A stretch of DNA of 34,209 nt from the IMG/VR virus record IMGVR_UViG_3300032293_001369, positions 1 through 34,209 of that record. One strand, 5' to 3'. The notes beneath the pieces were generated by a model. That model did no database searches. It was not told the DNA's origin and saw only the letters and a program-made list of their open reading frames with translations. This document shows positions 8,370 to 16,232 of this stretch, piece after piece (within the stretch, counting starts at the first letter, position 1; each line of letters opens with the position of its first letter). Both the position numbers and the translations under genes were made by a program. Source of the DNA: a virus.

Positions 8370-8671
8370 GTCAATTTGCCCAGGCTTACACCGCCGGCTG
8401 CACCGAGGGCATCGCCACGATCGATGACCAGATCGAATACCGCGAGCGCACCTACTCGGCCGTGGTCGGCGAGGAAACCTACGCCAACCAGCTGGGCGAC
8501 GGCGGCTTTGAGCCCTCCCGGGGCTTGACCGCCACGGTGCTCAAGGACGGCGCTCCCGACTTTCGCATGGGCGGCATCGTCAAGTATGCCAACCGCCGCT
8601 ACCGCATCGTCGGCATCGACACCGATGTTGCCTCCATCGACCTGACCCTACAATCCCCCGAGCAACGATGA
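8366..8671 (+). CDS. Putative head-tail connector / stopper protein
   Basis: The 101-aa protein lies downstream of the coat and glycosyltransferase genes and before the candidate tail terminator. The second half is beta-rich with a terminal strand pair (GGIVKYANRRYRIVGIDTD, then SIDLTLQS), a pattern common in small connector or stopper proteins that plug the portal after packaging. No motif fixes the family. ATGA overlaps at both ends suggest tight co-translation with its neighbours. Confidence is high that it is a gene and moderate that it is a connector. Confidence 0.78.
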   Translation: MSQFAQAYTAGCTEGIATIDDQIEYRERTYSAVVGEETYANQLGDGGFEPSRGLTATVLKDGAPDFRMGGIVKYANRRYRIVGIDTDVASIDLTLQSPEQR

Positions 8672-9153
8672 GCACCGTCTATTCCATCGAAGAGTCCCTC
8701 GAGCGGGCCACCGTTGCCGTCCTTGAAAACGCCGCGGCCCTTGATGACGTCCGCATCGTCAGCGCCGATGAGAGTGACGAGGACACCCTGCCGCAGATCA
8801 CAGTCCGCGCCGAGAAGCTCGAGGAGGTGGTCCGCGGGATGCAGACCTGGAACTGCCGCCTGACTATCTCCTTGGTCACGGCCGCCGACCTCACGCCGGA
8901 GGCCGAACGGGACGAACGCTTTGTCCCTGACCCAGACGATGACGATGACGGAGCCGCCGGCTTTAAGTCGCTTTGGAAGACCCTGTCCGACCTAGCCGAC
9001 GCCGACCAGTTCGTCACCGACCTCAACGCCGAAGACATCGTCAAAGTCTGGGCCGTGGAATTCGACCCTGTCTCTTATGAAAACGAAACCCGAAGTTTCC
9101 GCCGAAGCCTCAACATCCGCTGTTGGGCTAACGAAGCCTACCCGACCGCTTGA
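8668..9153 (+). CDS. Putative tail terminator / minor tail protein
   Basis: The 161-aa protein follows the connector candidate with a 4-nt overlap. It shows alternating strands and helices (ITVRAEKLEEVV, CRLTISLVTAADL, then a helix SLWKTLSDLADADQFV) and ends with SFRRSLNIRCWANEA, a layout like tail-terminator (gpU-type) proteins that cap the tail tube and join it to the head. An acidic run of Asp near residue 92 is unusual. The family assignment is from position and secondary-structure reading only. Confidence 0.75.
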   Translation: MSTVYSIEESLERATVAVLENAAALDDVRIVSADESDEDTLPQITVRAEKLEEVVRGMQTWNCRLTISLVTAADLTPEAERDERFVPDPDDDDDGAAGFKSLWKTLSDLADADQFVTDLNAEDIVKVWAVEFDPVSYENETRSFRRSLNIRCWANEAYPTA

Positions 9154-9286
9154 CGGCCGGCTGCGCCTGACCGGCTGGCCCGAGTGCCTGGCTGACAAGG
9201 ACACCGCCGCCCTGGTCAAAGACGCTGTCTTTGAGGGCTACGAGCAGGAGCAAGGCCAGCGCGTCGGCCTCTACCGCCTGCCCTAA
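9077..9286 (+). CDS. Small protein overlapping the tail-terminator candidate
   Basis: A 69-aa ORF starts 77 nt inside the preceding gene in another frame and continues alone for about 130 nt to a TAA at 9284-9286. The C-terminal half (WPECLADKDTAALVKDAVFEGYEQ) looks protein-like with C-rich third positions, while the first 25 residues lie under the other gene. No SD or TTGACA precedes the start. It may use a later non-ATG start or be joined to the upstream ORF by frameshifting. Function is unknown. Confidence 0.5.
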   Translation: MKTKPEVSAEASTSAVGLTKPTRPLDGRLRLTGWPECLADKDTAALVKDAVFEGYEQEQGQRVGLYRLP

Positions 9287-9320
9287 TCGCCCGCCAAGTT
9301 GACAAGCGGCCATGGTTATC

Positions 9321-9668
9321 ATGCCAGCTACAATCGTCGGACTCACCTCAATCACCTTTGGCGGCTCGGCCGAGACCGTTGCCGTGTTCACTTCTTTTTC
9401 GCAGACCTCCGACTCGGACAAGACCATCGTGGTCGATGAGGACGGCGATCATGTGGCCGTTGCTTTCCACGGTAAAAAGTCTGTCGCCAACATGAGCGGC
9501 TATCTCAAGTCGACCACGCCGACCATCGGCGCCTCGATCACTTTGGCCAACGCCACCGCCAGCCTTGGCGGCGTCACCGGCACCTTCTTTGTAGATTCCG
9601 TGGCCATCAACCGCGCCCCGAACGACTTCCAGCAAGTCACCATCGGCGCGAGCAACCACGGCTTCTAA
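9321..9668 (+). CDS. Putative major tail (tube) protein
   Basis: The 115-aa protein is rich in Thr/Ser/Gly beta strands (VGLTSITFGG, then KTIVVDEDGDHVAVAF, then GVTGTFFVDSVAI) and lies after the terminator candidate and before the tail chaperones, where tail-tube genes sit. It is short for a tube protein but within what small siphoviruses use. ATG 9321 is chosen over ATG 9312 because TTGACA at 9299-9304 is then 16 nt upstream, matching the other starts; 9312 would leave only 7 nt. The tail-tube call is inferred. Confidence 0.7.
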   Translation: MPATIVGLTSITFGGSAETVAVFTSFSQTSDSDKTIVVDEDGDHVAVAFHGKKSVANMSGYLKSTTPTIGASITLANATASLGGVTGTFFVDSVAINRAPNDFQQVTIGASNHGF

Positions 9669-9675
9669 AGCCAGC

Positions 9676-9690
9676 GCGCCCAATGGGCGC
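9676..9690 (+). other. Short GC hairpin between tail genes
   Basis: A perfect 6-bp stem, GCGCCC with GGGCGC around an AAT loop, lies in the 38-nt gap between two late genes. No T run follows, so it is not a clear terminator; it could stabilise the upstream mRNA end or pause transcription. Confidence 0.4.
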
Positions 9691-9706
9691 TTAGAGAGCA
9701 GAGATT

Positions 9707-10108
9707 ATGCAAGCAGGTTATTACGCCACGACAGATACGAAAGTTGCCGCCACCCTTTGCACGGTGGGGGCCAAGCCGCGACAGCAAGACCCCATCTCCC
9801 GCGTCGTTCAGAAAGGCCGCGAGACCTGGCACTACTGGTTCGAGCTCGACGGCGCCAACGGCGTGCCGACCGCTCGCATCGTCCAGGCTATTCTTGACGG
9901 CCAAGAAGCGTGCGAGGAACTGCGCGGCGAACTGCCCGACCTCCCTGGCGCCCGTGCTGGACTTTACAACCGCGAGATCCTCTTAGACCTCGGCCACAAC
10001 AAATGCCGACGCCTGGTCATGGTCAACTTGCCCAACGGCGGCATCATGCTGGCCGACGAAAAACTTTCCCCCGGCACCAAGCGCCAAGTGGCGCAGATGG
10101 TCATGTGA
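9707..10108 (+). CDS. Unknown tail-region protein
   Basis: The 133-aa protein lies between the tail-tube candidate and a strong terminator. It contains WHYWFELDGANGVPT, an acidic helix (LDGQEACEELRGELPDL) and a basic strand pair (NKCRRLVMVNLPNGGIMLA). I do not recognise a family. Position suggests a virion or tail-assembly role. A 38-nt leader with a small hairpin precedes ATG 9707; neither TTGACA nor a clear SD is present, though AGAGAG lies upstream. Confidence 0.78.
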   Translation: MQAGYYATTDTKVAATLCTVGAKPRQQDPISRVVQKGRETWHYWFELDGANGVPTARIVQAILDGQEACEELRGELPDLPGARAGLYNREILLDLGHNKCRRLVMVNLPNGGIMLADEKLSPGTKRQVAQMVM

Positions 10109-10131
10109 CTTTGTGTGGGTGTGTGTAGTTG

Positions 10132-10164
10132 CAGGGCGGGGCTCCGGCTCCGCCCTGTTTTTTT
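10132..10164 (+). terminator. Rho-independent terminator in the tail operon
   Basis: An 11-bp stem (10132-10142 with 10147-10157, one G-T wobble) around a TCCG loop is followed by seven T. The T run merges into TTGACA (10163-10168) of the next gene. This is the strongest terminator in the window, and it splits the tail genes into two expression units unless an antitermination system reads through it. Confidence 0.92.
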
Positions 10165-10181
10165 GACAGGCAGCAAGAGCC

Positions 10182-10901
10182 ATGGCGACCGTGCGACATC
10201 TTGGGCTGTTTCCATGGTGCCCGTTAACGGTCGAAGCAGAGGCCGGCAAGACAAGTCTCCCGCTGCGCCTAGCTTTGGCAGCGTGGTGGCGCGTCAAGTC
10301 CTGGCGCTTCACCATAAACTACACAGGCCAAGTTACAGAGGATGGAGAAACCTTTAGTCATGGTGAATTGCACGCTTCTTATATTGTAGAACGCGGCGAG
10401 ACTGTTATTGACGATCCAGAGTTTTTCGAGAGATCGGGCGCTTTTGTCGGAACAGAAAAAAATTTGGTTTGCGACAAGCAGGGAGGGGCGGAAACGACCT
10501 ACACCGGCTTTCAATCAACGCCTTCGGGCAGTTTTCGATTTGATTTTTCTAATTTGCCGGGCGACAACCCAGTGCAAATTTTGCAAAACAACCAGGGGGG
10601 GCTTTGGATTTTTGGCTCTTCTTTTGAAATGAACACCGTTTTAAGCGGTGGCTTCTTGGGAAATACCGTCACCGCCGGACCCAACCTTACGGAGGTGGGA
10701 ACCTTTACGTTCTCTATGTTTGACGAGGAGTTTACCTCACCGATCAACCTTATCCGGTTTCGACCCGACTTGGGAGGCGCCACTTATTTTTGCGACGCCA
10801 AAATTGAACCGCACAGTTTTTTTGCTTACGACCCCAATGATGGCGGCGGCCCGATCTACGACAGCGTGACCGGCGCCCAGCTGCGCGGCTTCCCAAGCTG
10901 A
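10182..10901 (+). CDS. Orphan protein with AT-richer gene body, probable virion protein
   Basis: The 239-aa protein begins HLGLFPWCP and has an early hydrophobic segment (LRLALAAWWRVKSW, about residues 28-41), then a beta-rich body with many Gly, Phe and Asn. No known family is recognised. From about 10360 to 10760 the DNA is visibly richer in A/T and has T-rich third positions, unlike neighbours on both sides. Together with the terminator just upstream, this suggests a later insertion into the tail operon. TTGACA (10163-10168) is 13 nt before ATG 10182. It could be a fibre, decoration or host-interaction protein. Confidence 0.75.
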   Translation: MATVRHLGLFPWCPLTVEAEAGKTSLPLRLALAAWWRVKSWRFTINYTGQVTEDGETFSHGELHASYIVERGETVIDDPEFFERSGAFVGTEKNLVCDKQGGAETTYTGFQSTPSGSFRFDFSNLPGDNPVQILQNNQGGLWIFGSSFEMNTVLSGGFLGNTVTAGPNLTEVGTFTFSMFDEEFTSPINLIRFRPDLGGATYFCDAKIEPHSFFAYDPNDGGGPIYDSVTGAQLRGFPS

Positions 10902-10923
10902 TTGACACTTCCCGCGGGTCGAT

Positions 10924-11322
10924 ATGGATATTGACCCAGAAAAAAGAGAAGCGCTCCTCGAGGCCTCGGCCCTTGGTGGCGAAGAACAAATCAACGGCAT
11001 CACCCTGCGGCCCGTCACGGCCGCGACCTGGAGCTTGCTGTCTCGGCTAAAGAACAGCTTTGTGACCGGCGAGCAAGACGGCGACTACGCCTTCGCGGTG
11101 CACTCGTTCATCTATCTCCACAGCCTCCCGATCAGCGACATCCGCCGCCGCATCGCCACCATCGATGACCTCCGCGGAGACATCTACGAGTGGATGGATC
11201 ACCGGGCGCCGGCCGACCTGTTTGCCTTTACCCCTTGGATTACCGGCCAGATCGAGCGGGTGGCCGCCACCATCACGCAAAGCGTGGGCGGTGGAGCCGA
11301 GGGCGACGGCCCAAAAGTCTAA
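10924..11322 (+). CDS. Tail assembly chaperone, short form (gpG-like)
   Basis: The 132-aa mostly helical protein (SLLSRLKNSFVTGEQ, DLRGDIYEWMDH) lies immediately before a second overlapping ORF and then, one gene later, the tape measure. That is the position of lambda G, whose products coat the tape measure during tail assembly. It ends GPKV, with the slippery heptamer CCCAAAA at 11310-11316 two codons before the TAA stop, in the correct phase for a -1 shift into the next frame. ATG 10924 lies 16 nt after TTGACA (10902-10907). Confidence 0.85.
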   Translation: MDIDPEKREALLEASALGGEEQINGITLRPVTAATWSLLSRLKNSFVTGEQDGDYAFAVHSFIYLHSLPISDIRRRIATIDDLRGDIYEWMDHRAPADLFAFTPWITGQIERVAATITQSVGGGAEGDGPKV

Positions 11323-11546
11323 GGGCTCGTCCGGCTTGGCAGCTTTGCCTCGCCGCCCGAGTCAGCAAATACGGCATCACCCTCGAGCAAGCCATGTGGC
11401 ATTTGCCCTTGGCCGCGCTCAACCAACTCATCGTATGGGACGAACTGACCAGCGGCCGCACGCCGCGGTGGATCGACAGCGGAGAACAAGGCGGCAGGGA
11501 CATCGATGCCTTGCTGGCTGATGCGCTGACAGCCCGCACGCTATAG
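10924..11546 (+). CDS. Tail assembly chaperone, frameshifted long form (gpGT-like)
   Basis: A -1 slip at CCCAAAA (11310-11316) would join residues 1-131 of the short form to 76 residues from the frame ending at 11546, giving about 207 aa. The added part (QLCLAARVSKYGITLEQAMWHLPLAALNQLI, split here as two helices) is protein-like and helical, while the same frame upstream of the slip site reads as noise, so it has no start of its own. This is the classic lambda G-GT arrangement: the T part is thought to bind tail-tube subunits. Frameshifting is inferred from heptamer, phase and context. Confidence 0.8.
11310..11316 (+). promoter_or_regulatory. Programmed -1 frameshift slippery heptamer
   Basis: C CCA AAA in the frame of the short chaperone fits X XXY YYZ, so both tRNAs could re-pair after slipping one base back. 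The stop of the zero frame follows at 11320-11322 and the -1 frame stays open to 11546. I see only a weak possible downstream stem (GGGCTCG with CGAGTC-like bases), so any stimulator is uncertain. Confidence 0.78.
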
Positions 11547-11547
11547 G

Positions 11548-12300
11548 ATGCCGGCCCAAGTCACCCCAGATCAAAAAGCCATGCAACGGTTCTCTCAAGC
11601 CGTGCAACAGCTTGGCAGCATGAGCGGCCGCCATTTTGAAGCCGTCATGCGTCACGAGCTTGGCGCAATCTTAACCTCTGCGGTGCGCGGCACTAAGAAG
11701 GCGAGCGTCAAGACCATCCGCGAAAACGCGCGCAAGCGTCCAGGCATGGTTTTAGATACCGACGACTACCGAGGCCCAGAGTCTTACACGGGAAAAACTT
11801 ACAGCGAGTCAGCCCGTCAGCGGTTGATCACTCGAGCGAACGAGCGAAGGACGCGCAGTCCGCTCATCTATTATTTACCTGGTAGCAAACAGCCCAAGTT
11901 CTACCCAAATTGGGTATGGCGCGAAATGCAAGAGAAGCGCGAGCGGCAACTCCGCGAGCGCCTTGGGGCTAGGGGATTGGCGGCCAAGATGTGGCTGCAC
12001 ATTTCCGACCAGTTGCGTCTCAACGCCAAGGCCCCGGGCTATGTTCGTAATGCCAGGCACGCCAAGCGCGGTGACTTAAAGGGAATGGTCGCAACTTCGG
12101 AAAAGGGGAGCGGGCCGCACTATGAAATTGCCTTTGTAAATGGACTGACCAAAACCAACCCACATGCCCGCGCCGGCCTAGCGTTCCGCACCGCGCTCAA
12201 TGCCCGAGCCAACTACTTCAAAAAGTCAGTGGAACTGGCCGCCAAAGGAGTCATTGCCAGCGTCTTTGACCGCTACCCAAACCTCGGACGGTATTCTTGA
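11548..12300 (+). CDS. Basic protein between tail chaperones and tape measure
   Basis: The 250-aa protein is strongly basic, with many Arg/Lys (RENARKRPG, RANERRTRS, EKRERQLRERLGARG), and ends with an Ala-rich helix. It starts 1 nt after the chaperone stop. Proteins of this sort in siphophages are often HK97 gp10-like completion factors, but those normally sit beside the connectors, so I leave the function open. Its stop TGA lies in TTGACA (12297-12302), which serves the tape measure gene. Confidence 0.75.
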   Translation: MPAQVTPDQKAMQRFSQAVQQLGSMSGRHFEAVMRHELGAILTSAVRGTKKASVKTIRENARKRPGMVLDTDDYRGPESYTGKTYSESARQRLITRANERRTRSPLIYYLPGSKQPKFYPNWVWREMQEKRERQLRERLGARGLAAKMWLHISDQLRLNAKAPGYVRNARHAKRGDLKGMVATSEKGSGPHYEIAFVNGLTKTNPHARAGLAFRTALNARANYFKKSVELAAKGVIASVFDRYPNLGRYS

Positions 12301-12315
12301 CACCCTCTTCTAGCC

Positions 12316-14163
12316 GTGGATTCCTCCATCAAATTTAACGTCTCGGCCAACACCGCCCAATTCCAAAGCGGCATGCGGCAGGTGGACACGGTGGCCAAAT
12401 CCACCGCGGCCGGAATCAAGACGGCGTTTGCCGGGGTGGGGAACATGCTAGTCGGCGGAGCCATGGTCGCCGGCCTTAACAAGCTACTCGATCAATTTGG
12501 CCGCATTGATGACTTGGCCATCCGCTTCGGCACCAACGCCGAAAGCATTCAGCGCGTGGGCTACGCAGCCCAGTTGGCCGGGACAGACATTGAGGCAGTG
12601 GCCAACGCCATGACCAAGGCCGGCATTGCCGCGACCACAGCGGCACGCGAAGGCGGCAAGGCGGCAGAGACGTTTGGCCGAGCCGGCATCAGCGCAAAGA
12701 GCTTTGCGGACGCGGACTTAGCCGAAAAGGTTGTAATGATTGCCGAGGCCTACGCCAAAGCCGGCGGAAACGCCGACAAGACTGCGGCCATTATTGAAAT
12801 CATGGGCGCCCGCGCCGGCGCAAATCTTATTCCGCTGATTTCTAACTTGGAAGAACTACGCGAGCGCATGAGCGGCGTTGCGGTTGCCAGCAGCGAAATA
12901 ACAAAACGGCTGGCCGAGGCTGGCGACATGCTGGACAAGTGGAAAAATCAGTTAACCGTTTCGGCTGTTGGCGGAATCCAGGTGTTTACCGATTCAATGG
13001 AGAGGCTCGGTTCAACCATTGGCACGCTGGACACCAAAAAACTGTTACAACTCGCTGTCGCCACGACTCAGTTGGCGCTCACCGGCAATGTCAGGCCGCT
13101 GTGGGAAGTGCTGCAAACGGGCAAGACCATCAAAGAGATGGAAGAAATCGAAGCCCGCGCGAACGCTATAAACCAACTTACCCGCGAAGGCGCCTTCGGC
13201 ATCAATGCTGAAAAAAACGCCGCTTTAATTGTTGAACGCACCGAGCAGATCCTTGCCAAAACACGCGACATAAATCAGCAGATTTCCATTTCTGAAGAAA
13301 CACTCGACAGCAGTCTAGGCCTTGAGAAAGAAAAGACGGACGAGCTCGCCAAGCAGGCCGATCAACTTGCCCGCCAAGAGGCGCAGCGCCAAGGTGCTAT
13401 CCGGGACATTCGCGCCGAAGTTGCGCTCATGGAGGCCAGGCTCACCGGCAACAAAGAGCTTGAAAAATCGTTATTAAAACAGGCCGACTTTAATGCAGCC
13501 TTTGAAAAGACAGGCAGCACTGAAGACGCCGAAAATTTTGCCGCACTCAAAGCCGCCGAACGTGCGGCCCAAGACGGCAAACAAGGCGGGGGCTCAAGCG
13601 GCGGCGGGTTTAGTTCTGGCGGGGTAAACAGATCCACCCTTGATCGCCTGCAGGACATGTCTCGCGGCGGCGACGTCGATGCCCGCACCGCGCTCATGCG
13701 CCTGCAAGCAGAGCAAGAGCGCTACGCCCCCCGCGCCGCCCAGCTGGAGGAAAGCGGGATGTTTCGCTCGGCTGCCGCAGCCCAGATCCGCAACGAGAAC
13801 CGAATGCAGAATCGCGCGATGAGCGAGCTAACCAAGCAGACCCGCGACCAGTTTTTCGGCGCCCGCAACGCGGGGGACGCCGCCCGCAACTTTATACGTG
13901 ATGCCCTCAAGAGCGGCATGACTACCAAGGACGCCATGAGCAAAATGGGCATCGACCGCAAGCTCGGCGAAAGCACGCGCGACGCCTTGGACCGCTTTGC
14001 CAAGGAACAGGCAAAGACCGAGACCGAGCGGGCCAAAGAAGAAGCTGACACTGGTGGCGGTGGAGGAGGGGGCGGCCGAGCAGCCAGCACCGAGCCAGCC
14101 ACCGAAGCCACCCTCAAGGAAATTTTCAAGAAGATCCAAGAACGTCCGATCCTTGTCGCCTAA
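12316..14163 (+). CDS. Tape measure protein
   Basis: The 615-aa protein lies after the chaperones and is the largest of the late arm. The N-terminal third has Ala/Gly helices typical of tape measures (GIKTAFAGVGNMLVGG, then TNAESIQRVGYAAQLAGTDIE split across two helices). A charged coiled coil lies at about 300-380, and a Gly-rich linker precedes the C terminus. Tape measures set tail length at about 0.15 nm per residue, so a tail of roughly 90 nm is expected. The start is GTG at 12316, 13 nt after TTGACA; no SD is present. No peptidase domain is evident. Confidence 0.88.
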   Translation: MDSSIKFNVSANTAQFQSGMRQVDTVAKSTAAGIKTAFAGVGNMLVGGAMVAGLNKLLDQFGRIDDLAIRFGTNAESIQRVGYAAQLAGTDIEAVANAMTKAGIAATTAAREGGKAAETFGRAGISAKSFADADLAEKVVMIAEAYAKAGGNADKTAAIIEIMGARAGANLIPLISNLEELRERMSGVAVASSEITKRLAEAGDMLDKWKNQLTVSAVGGIQVFTDSMERLGSTIGTLDTKKLLQLAVATTQLALTGNVRPLWEVLQTGKTIKEMEEIEARANAINQLTREGAFGINAEKNAALIVERTEQILAKTRDINQQISISEETLDSSLGLEKEKTDELAKQADQLARQEAQRQGAIRDIRAEVALMEARLTGNKELEKSLLKQADFNAAFEKTGSTEDAENFAALKAAERAAQDGKQGGGSSGGGFSSGGVNRSTLDRLQDMSRGGDVDARTALMRLQAEQERYAPRAAQLEESGMFRSAAAAQIRNENRMQNRAMSELTKQTRDQFFGARNAGDAARNFIRDALKSGMTTKDAMSKMGIDRKLGESTRDALDRFAKEQAKTETERAKEEADTGGGGGGGGRAASTEPATEATLKEIFKKIQERPILVA

Positions 14164-14166
14164 GCC

Positions 14167-14817
14167 ATGCCCGCCACCGTCATTTTCAAACAGGGGTTTC
14201 CCAACCTCGAGCGGCCCGTCGAGACCAGTGCGTCCATCGGCGCCGACGGCTTGGTCACCGGCTCTGCCGTGTTCTTAGTGGCGCCGTCCACGACCCTACT
14301 GAGCACGGCCAGCCTAAGTATCGGCACCCCGATCAGCACCTCCTTCTTCAGTGGTCTGCGCGACGTAGTTTTGCAGGGGCTTTTCATTGAGACCCGAAAC
14401 CTAGAAAAGCGCAACGGCCTGACCTATCTACGCCTCGGCGTGGTCGGCGCCCTGAACCCTCCCATCGTGGAGCTCAAGCGGGACGTCTCGCCGCGGGGCT
14501 TTAGCAAGTCGGCCTCTGTTGGGTCCGTCAACGTCATCTTCTCGTTCGACTACCAGGCGGAATCCTACTCGGCCAGCACGGTGCTGACCACCGGCCAGAC
14601 CTTTGCGCTCACCGTGCCGGTCCCGAAAGCGGTCAACACTTGGAATATTAGCGGGACGGGATTTATCTCCCGCCGCGGAGAGAGCGGGCGCTACGACTCG
14701 CCGCCGCTCACCTCGAGCGGGATTGCCGCTCGGCCCCGGGTACTGACCACCGAAAGCTCCGAGGAGCGAGCGGGCATTGTTCGCCTCACCAAGACCTCCC
14801 AATTTGTCTACGAGTAA
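14167..14817 (+). CDS. Unknown distal-tail protein
   Basis: The 216-aa beta-rich protein begins 3 nt after the tape measure stop. Visible segments include VIFKQGFPNLERP, GLTYLRLGVVGAL and a late basic strand (GFISRRGESGRY). The place after the tape measure is that of a distal-tail or baseplate hub adaptor, but no family motif is seen. Its TAA overlaps the next ATG by one base, implying coupled translation. Confidence 0.72.
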   Translation: MPATVIFKQGFPNLERPVETSASIGADGLVTGSAVFLVAPSTTLLSTASLSIGTPISTSFFSGLRDVVLQGLFIETRNLEKRNGLTYLRLGVVGALNPPIVELKRDVSPRGFSKSASVGSVNVIFSFDYQAESYSASTVLTTGQTFALTVPVPKAVNTWNISGTGFISRRGESGRYDSPPLTSSGIAARPRVLTTESSEERAGIVRLTKTSQFVYE

Positions 14818-15089
14818 TGCTCAAGAAATTCCGCGATATGCTTGCCGGGGGCTCGGGCGACGATGCCGTCAAGCGGCCGCCCTACGCACTCAAGGCCAGC
14901 GACCTCGACCACAACTTTGGCCTGTGCTACCCGCTGCCGACCGACGGGAACAATGCTCCCTATACGATCGAGCGCCTATCCGACGGCGGCTTCCGCTTCC
15001 GCGGCCAGCGCATCTTCGACGTCTGCGAAAACGGACTGCCGGTGCAATACCGATTTTTCGCCGAGCGCCTCGAGGATCTGAGCGCCTAG
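14817..15089 (+). CDS. Small tail-associated protein
   Basis: The 90-aa protein has a TAATG junction with the gene before. It has a basic start (MLKKFRDML), then a compact domain with FGLCYPLPTDGNNAPY, GGFRFRGQRIFDVCENG and PVQYRFFAERL. Two Cys are present but no metal motif. Function is unknown; a tail-tip role is inferred from neighbours. After its stop, TTGACA (15093-15098) introduces the next gene. Confidence 0.72.
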   Translation: MLKKFRDMLAGGSGDDAVKRPPYALKASDLDHNFGLCYPLPTDGNNAPYTIERLSDGGFRFRGQRIFDVCENGLPVQYRFFAERLEDLSA

Positions 15090-15114
15090 GCTTTGACATG
15101 GGCGGGGCACTGTA

Positions 15115-16209
15115 ATGCAGGCCCGCAAGTTCTACCTCGACACCCAGAGCCGCACCCTGGTCAGTTCGGCCGACAGCACCTTGGCCGCCGCGGACCCGAT
15201 CTTCTTTGACGAAGACGTGGAGTCCATTGAGCTCTACTTCCTCGAGCCAACCGGCGATGGCACCACGCCCTACCGCTACCTGGACTACTCGTCGAACACC
15301 GTCAAGTTTGCCGTTGGCACGACCACGCCAGCCGCCTTGCAGTTAACCTGGTCGACCATTGCCAGCGCGGTCACCGCAACCATCACTTCTCTAGTCACCG
15401 GCGGCAGCGGGTCCAACGAGCAGCAACGGATCACCCTGTCTCCCAAGCCCGTCTCCGGCGGCTTCGCCCTGCAACTCCCCAGCCGCAACGTGACCGTCTC
15501 TAGCGTCTCGGCCAACGTCTTCACCGCGGCCGACCACGGGCTTTACAGCGGCCAAAGCGTTAGCCTAAGCGCGTTTTCCTTTACGGCTTCCGCGGTCGCA
15601 AACGGGTCTAGCTATTTTGTCATCCGCAACAGCAAGGACACCTTCTCCCTGGCCAGCGTGGCCAGCGCCACCACAGGTCTGACCGCCTCAGTCACCTCCG
15701 GCGGTGGCACGGTTACCTTGTCGGCCACCACGACTGGTCAGTTGGCCTACAATGCTTCGGCAGCTGAGGTGGAGTCCGCATTCGTTTCGGCTGGCCTAAC
15801 TGTCGACAGTGCCGCGCAGATCCTCGTCACCGGCACGGCCGGCCAAGAATACATCCTGACCTACGCCAACGGATCAGCTAACCGCGACTACGACAACGTG
15901 ACGATCGTCGGCTCGACCCTGCTCGGAGCCTACGGCCTGTCGGCCAACGTGAATTTCTCCACGGCCGAAGTCGCCGCCCTGGTCGCCGCGGGAACGACGG
16001 GAGTCAAAATGGAAATCGAAGTCTCGGCCGCCGGCCGCCGGCAGACCTACCAGAAAGGCGTGACCTTAAGTGCGGACGTCATTTCCTCGGCCTCCCCGGC
16101 GCCCGTGCCGGTCGGCTCCTCGAGCTTCGCCCTCCTAGACTCAGGCTCTAACCAGTGGATCATTTCCATCGACCCCGACGGCGTCCTCTCCGCGACCAAG
16201 ACCCCTTGA
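15115..16209 (+). CDS. Large Ser/Thr/Ala-rich tail structural protein
   Basis: The 364-aa protein is rich in Ser, Thr, Ala and Val with repeated beta strands. A central region has HGLYSGQSVSLSAF, then SYFVIRNSKDTFSLAS, a pattern seen in phage tail and baseplate beta-domains where a position-type variable is mapped to a surface. No enzyme motif is present. It likely forms part of the tail tip or a receptor-contact structure with the fibre that follows. Start ATG 15115 is 16 nt after TTGACA; its stop TGA lies in the TTGACA at 16206-16211. Confidence 0.75.
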   Translation: MQARKFYLDTQSRTLVSSADSTLAAADPIFFDEDVESIELYFLEPTGDGTTPYRYLDYSSNTVKFAVGTTTPAALQLTWSTIASAVTATITSLVTGGSGSNEQQRITLSPKPVSGGFALQLPSRNVTVSSVSANVFTAADHGLYSGQSVSLSAFSFTASAVANGSSYFVIRNSKDTFSLASVASATTGLTASVTSGGGTVTLSATTTGQLAYNASAAEVESAFVSAGLTVDSAAQILVTGTAGQEYILTYANGSANRDYDNVTIVGSTLLGAYGLSANVNFSTAEVAALVAAGTTGVKMEIEVSAAGRRQTYQKGVTLSADVISSASPAPVPVGSSSFALLDSGSNQWIISIDPDGVLSATKTP

Positions 16210-16232
16210 CACTCCCGCAAACTGAAAGCCCA

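Noticed and set aside
11190-11315. Independent start for the second tail chaperone at 11190
   Set aside because: The part before the slip site reads as noise under the short chaperone frame; the frameshift explains the ORF better.
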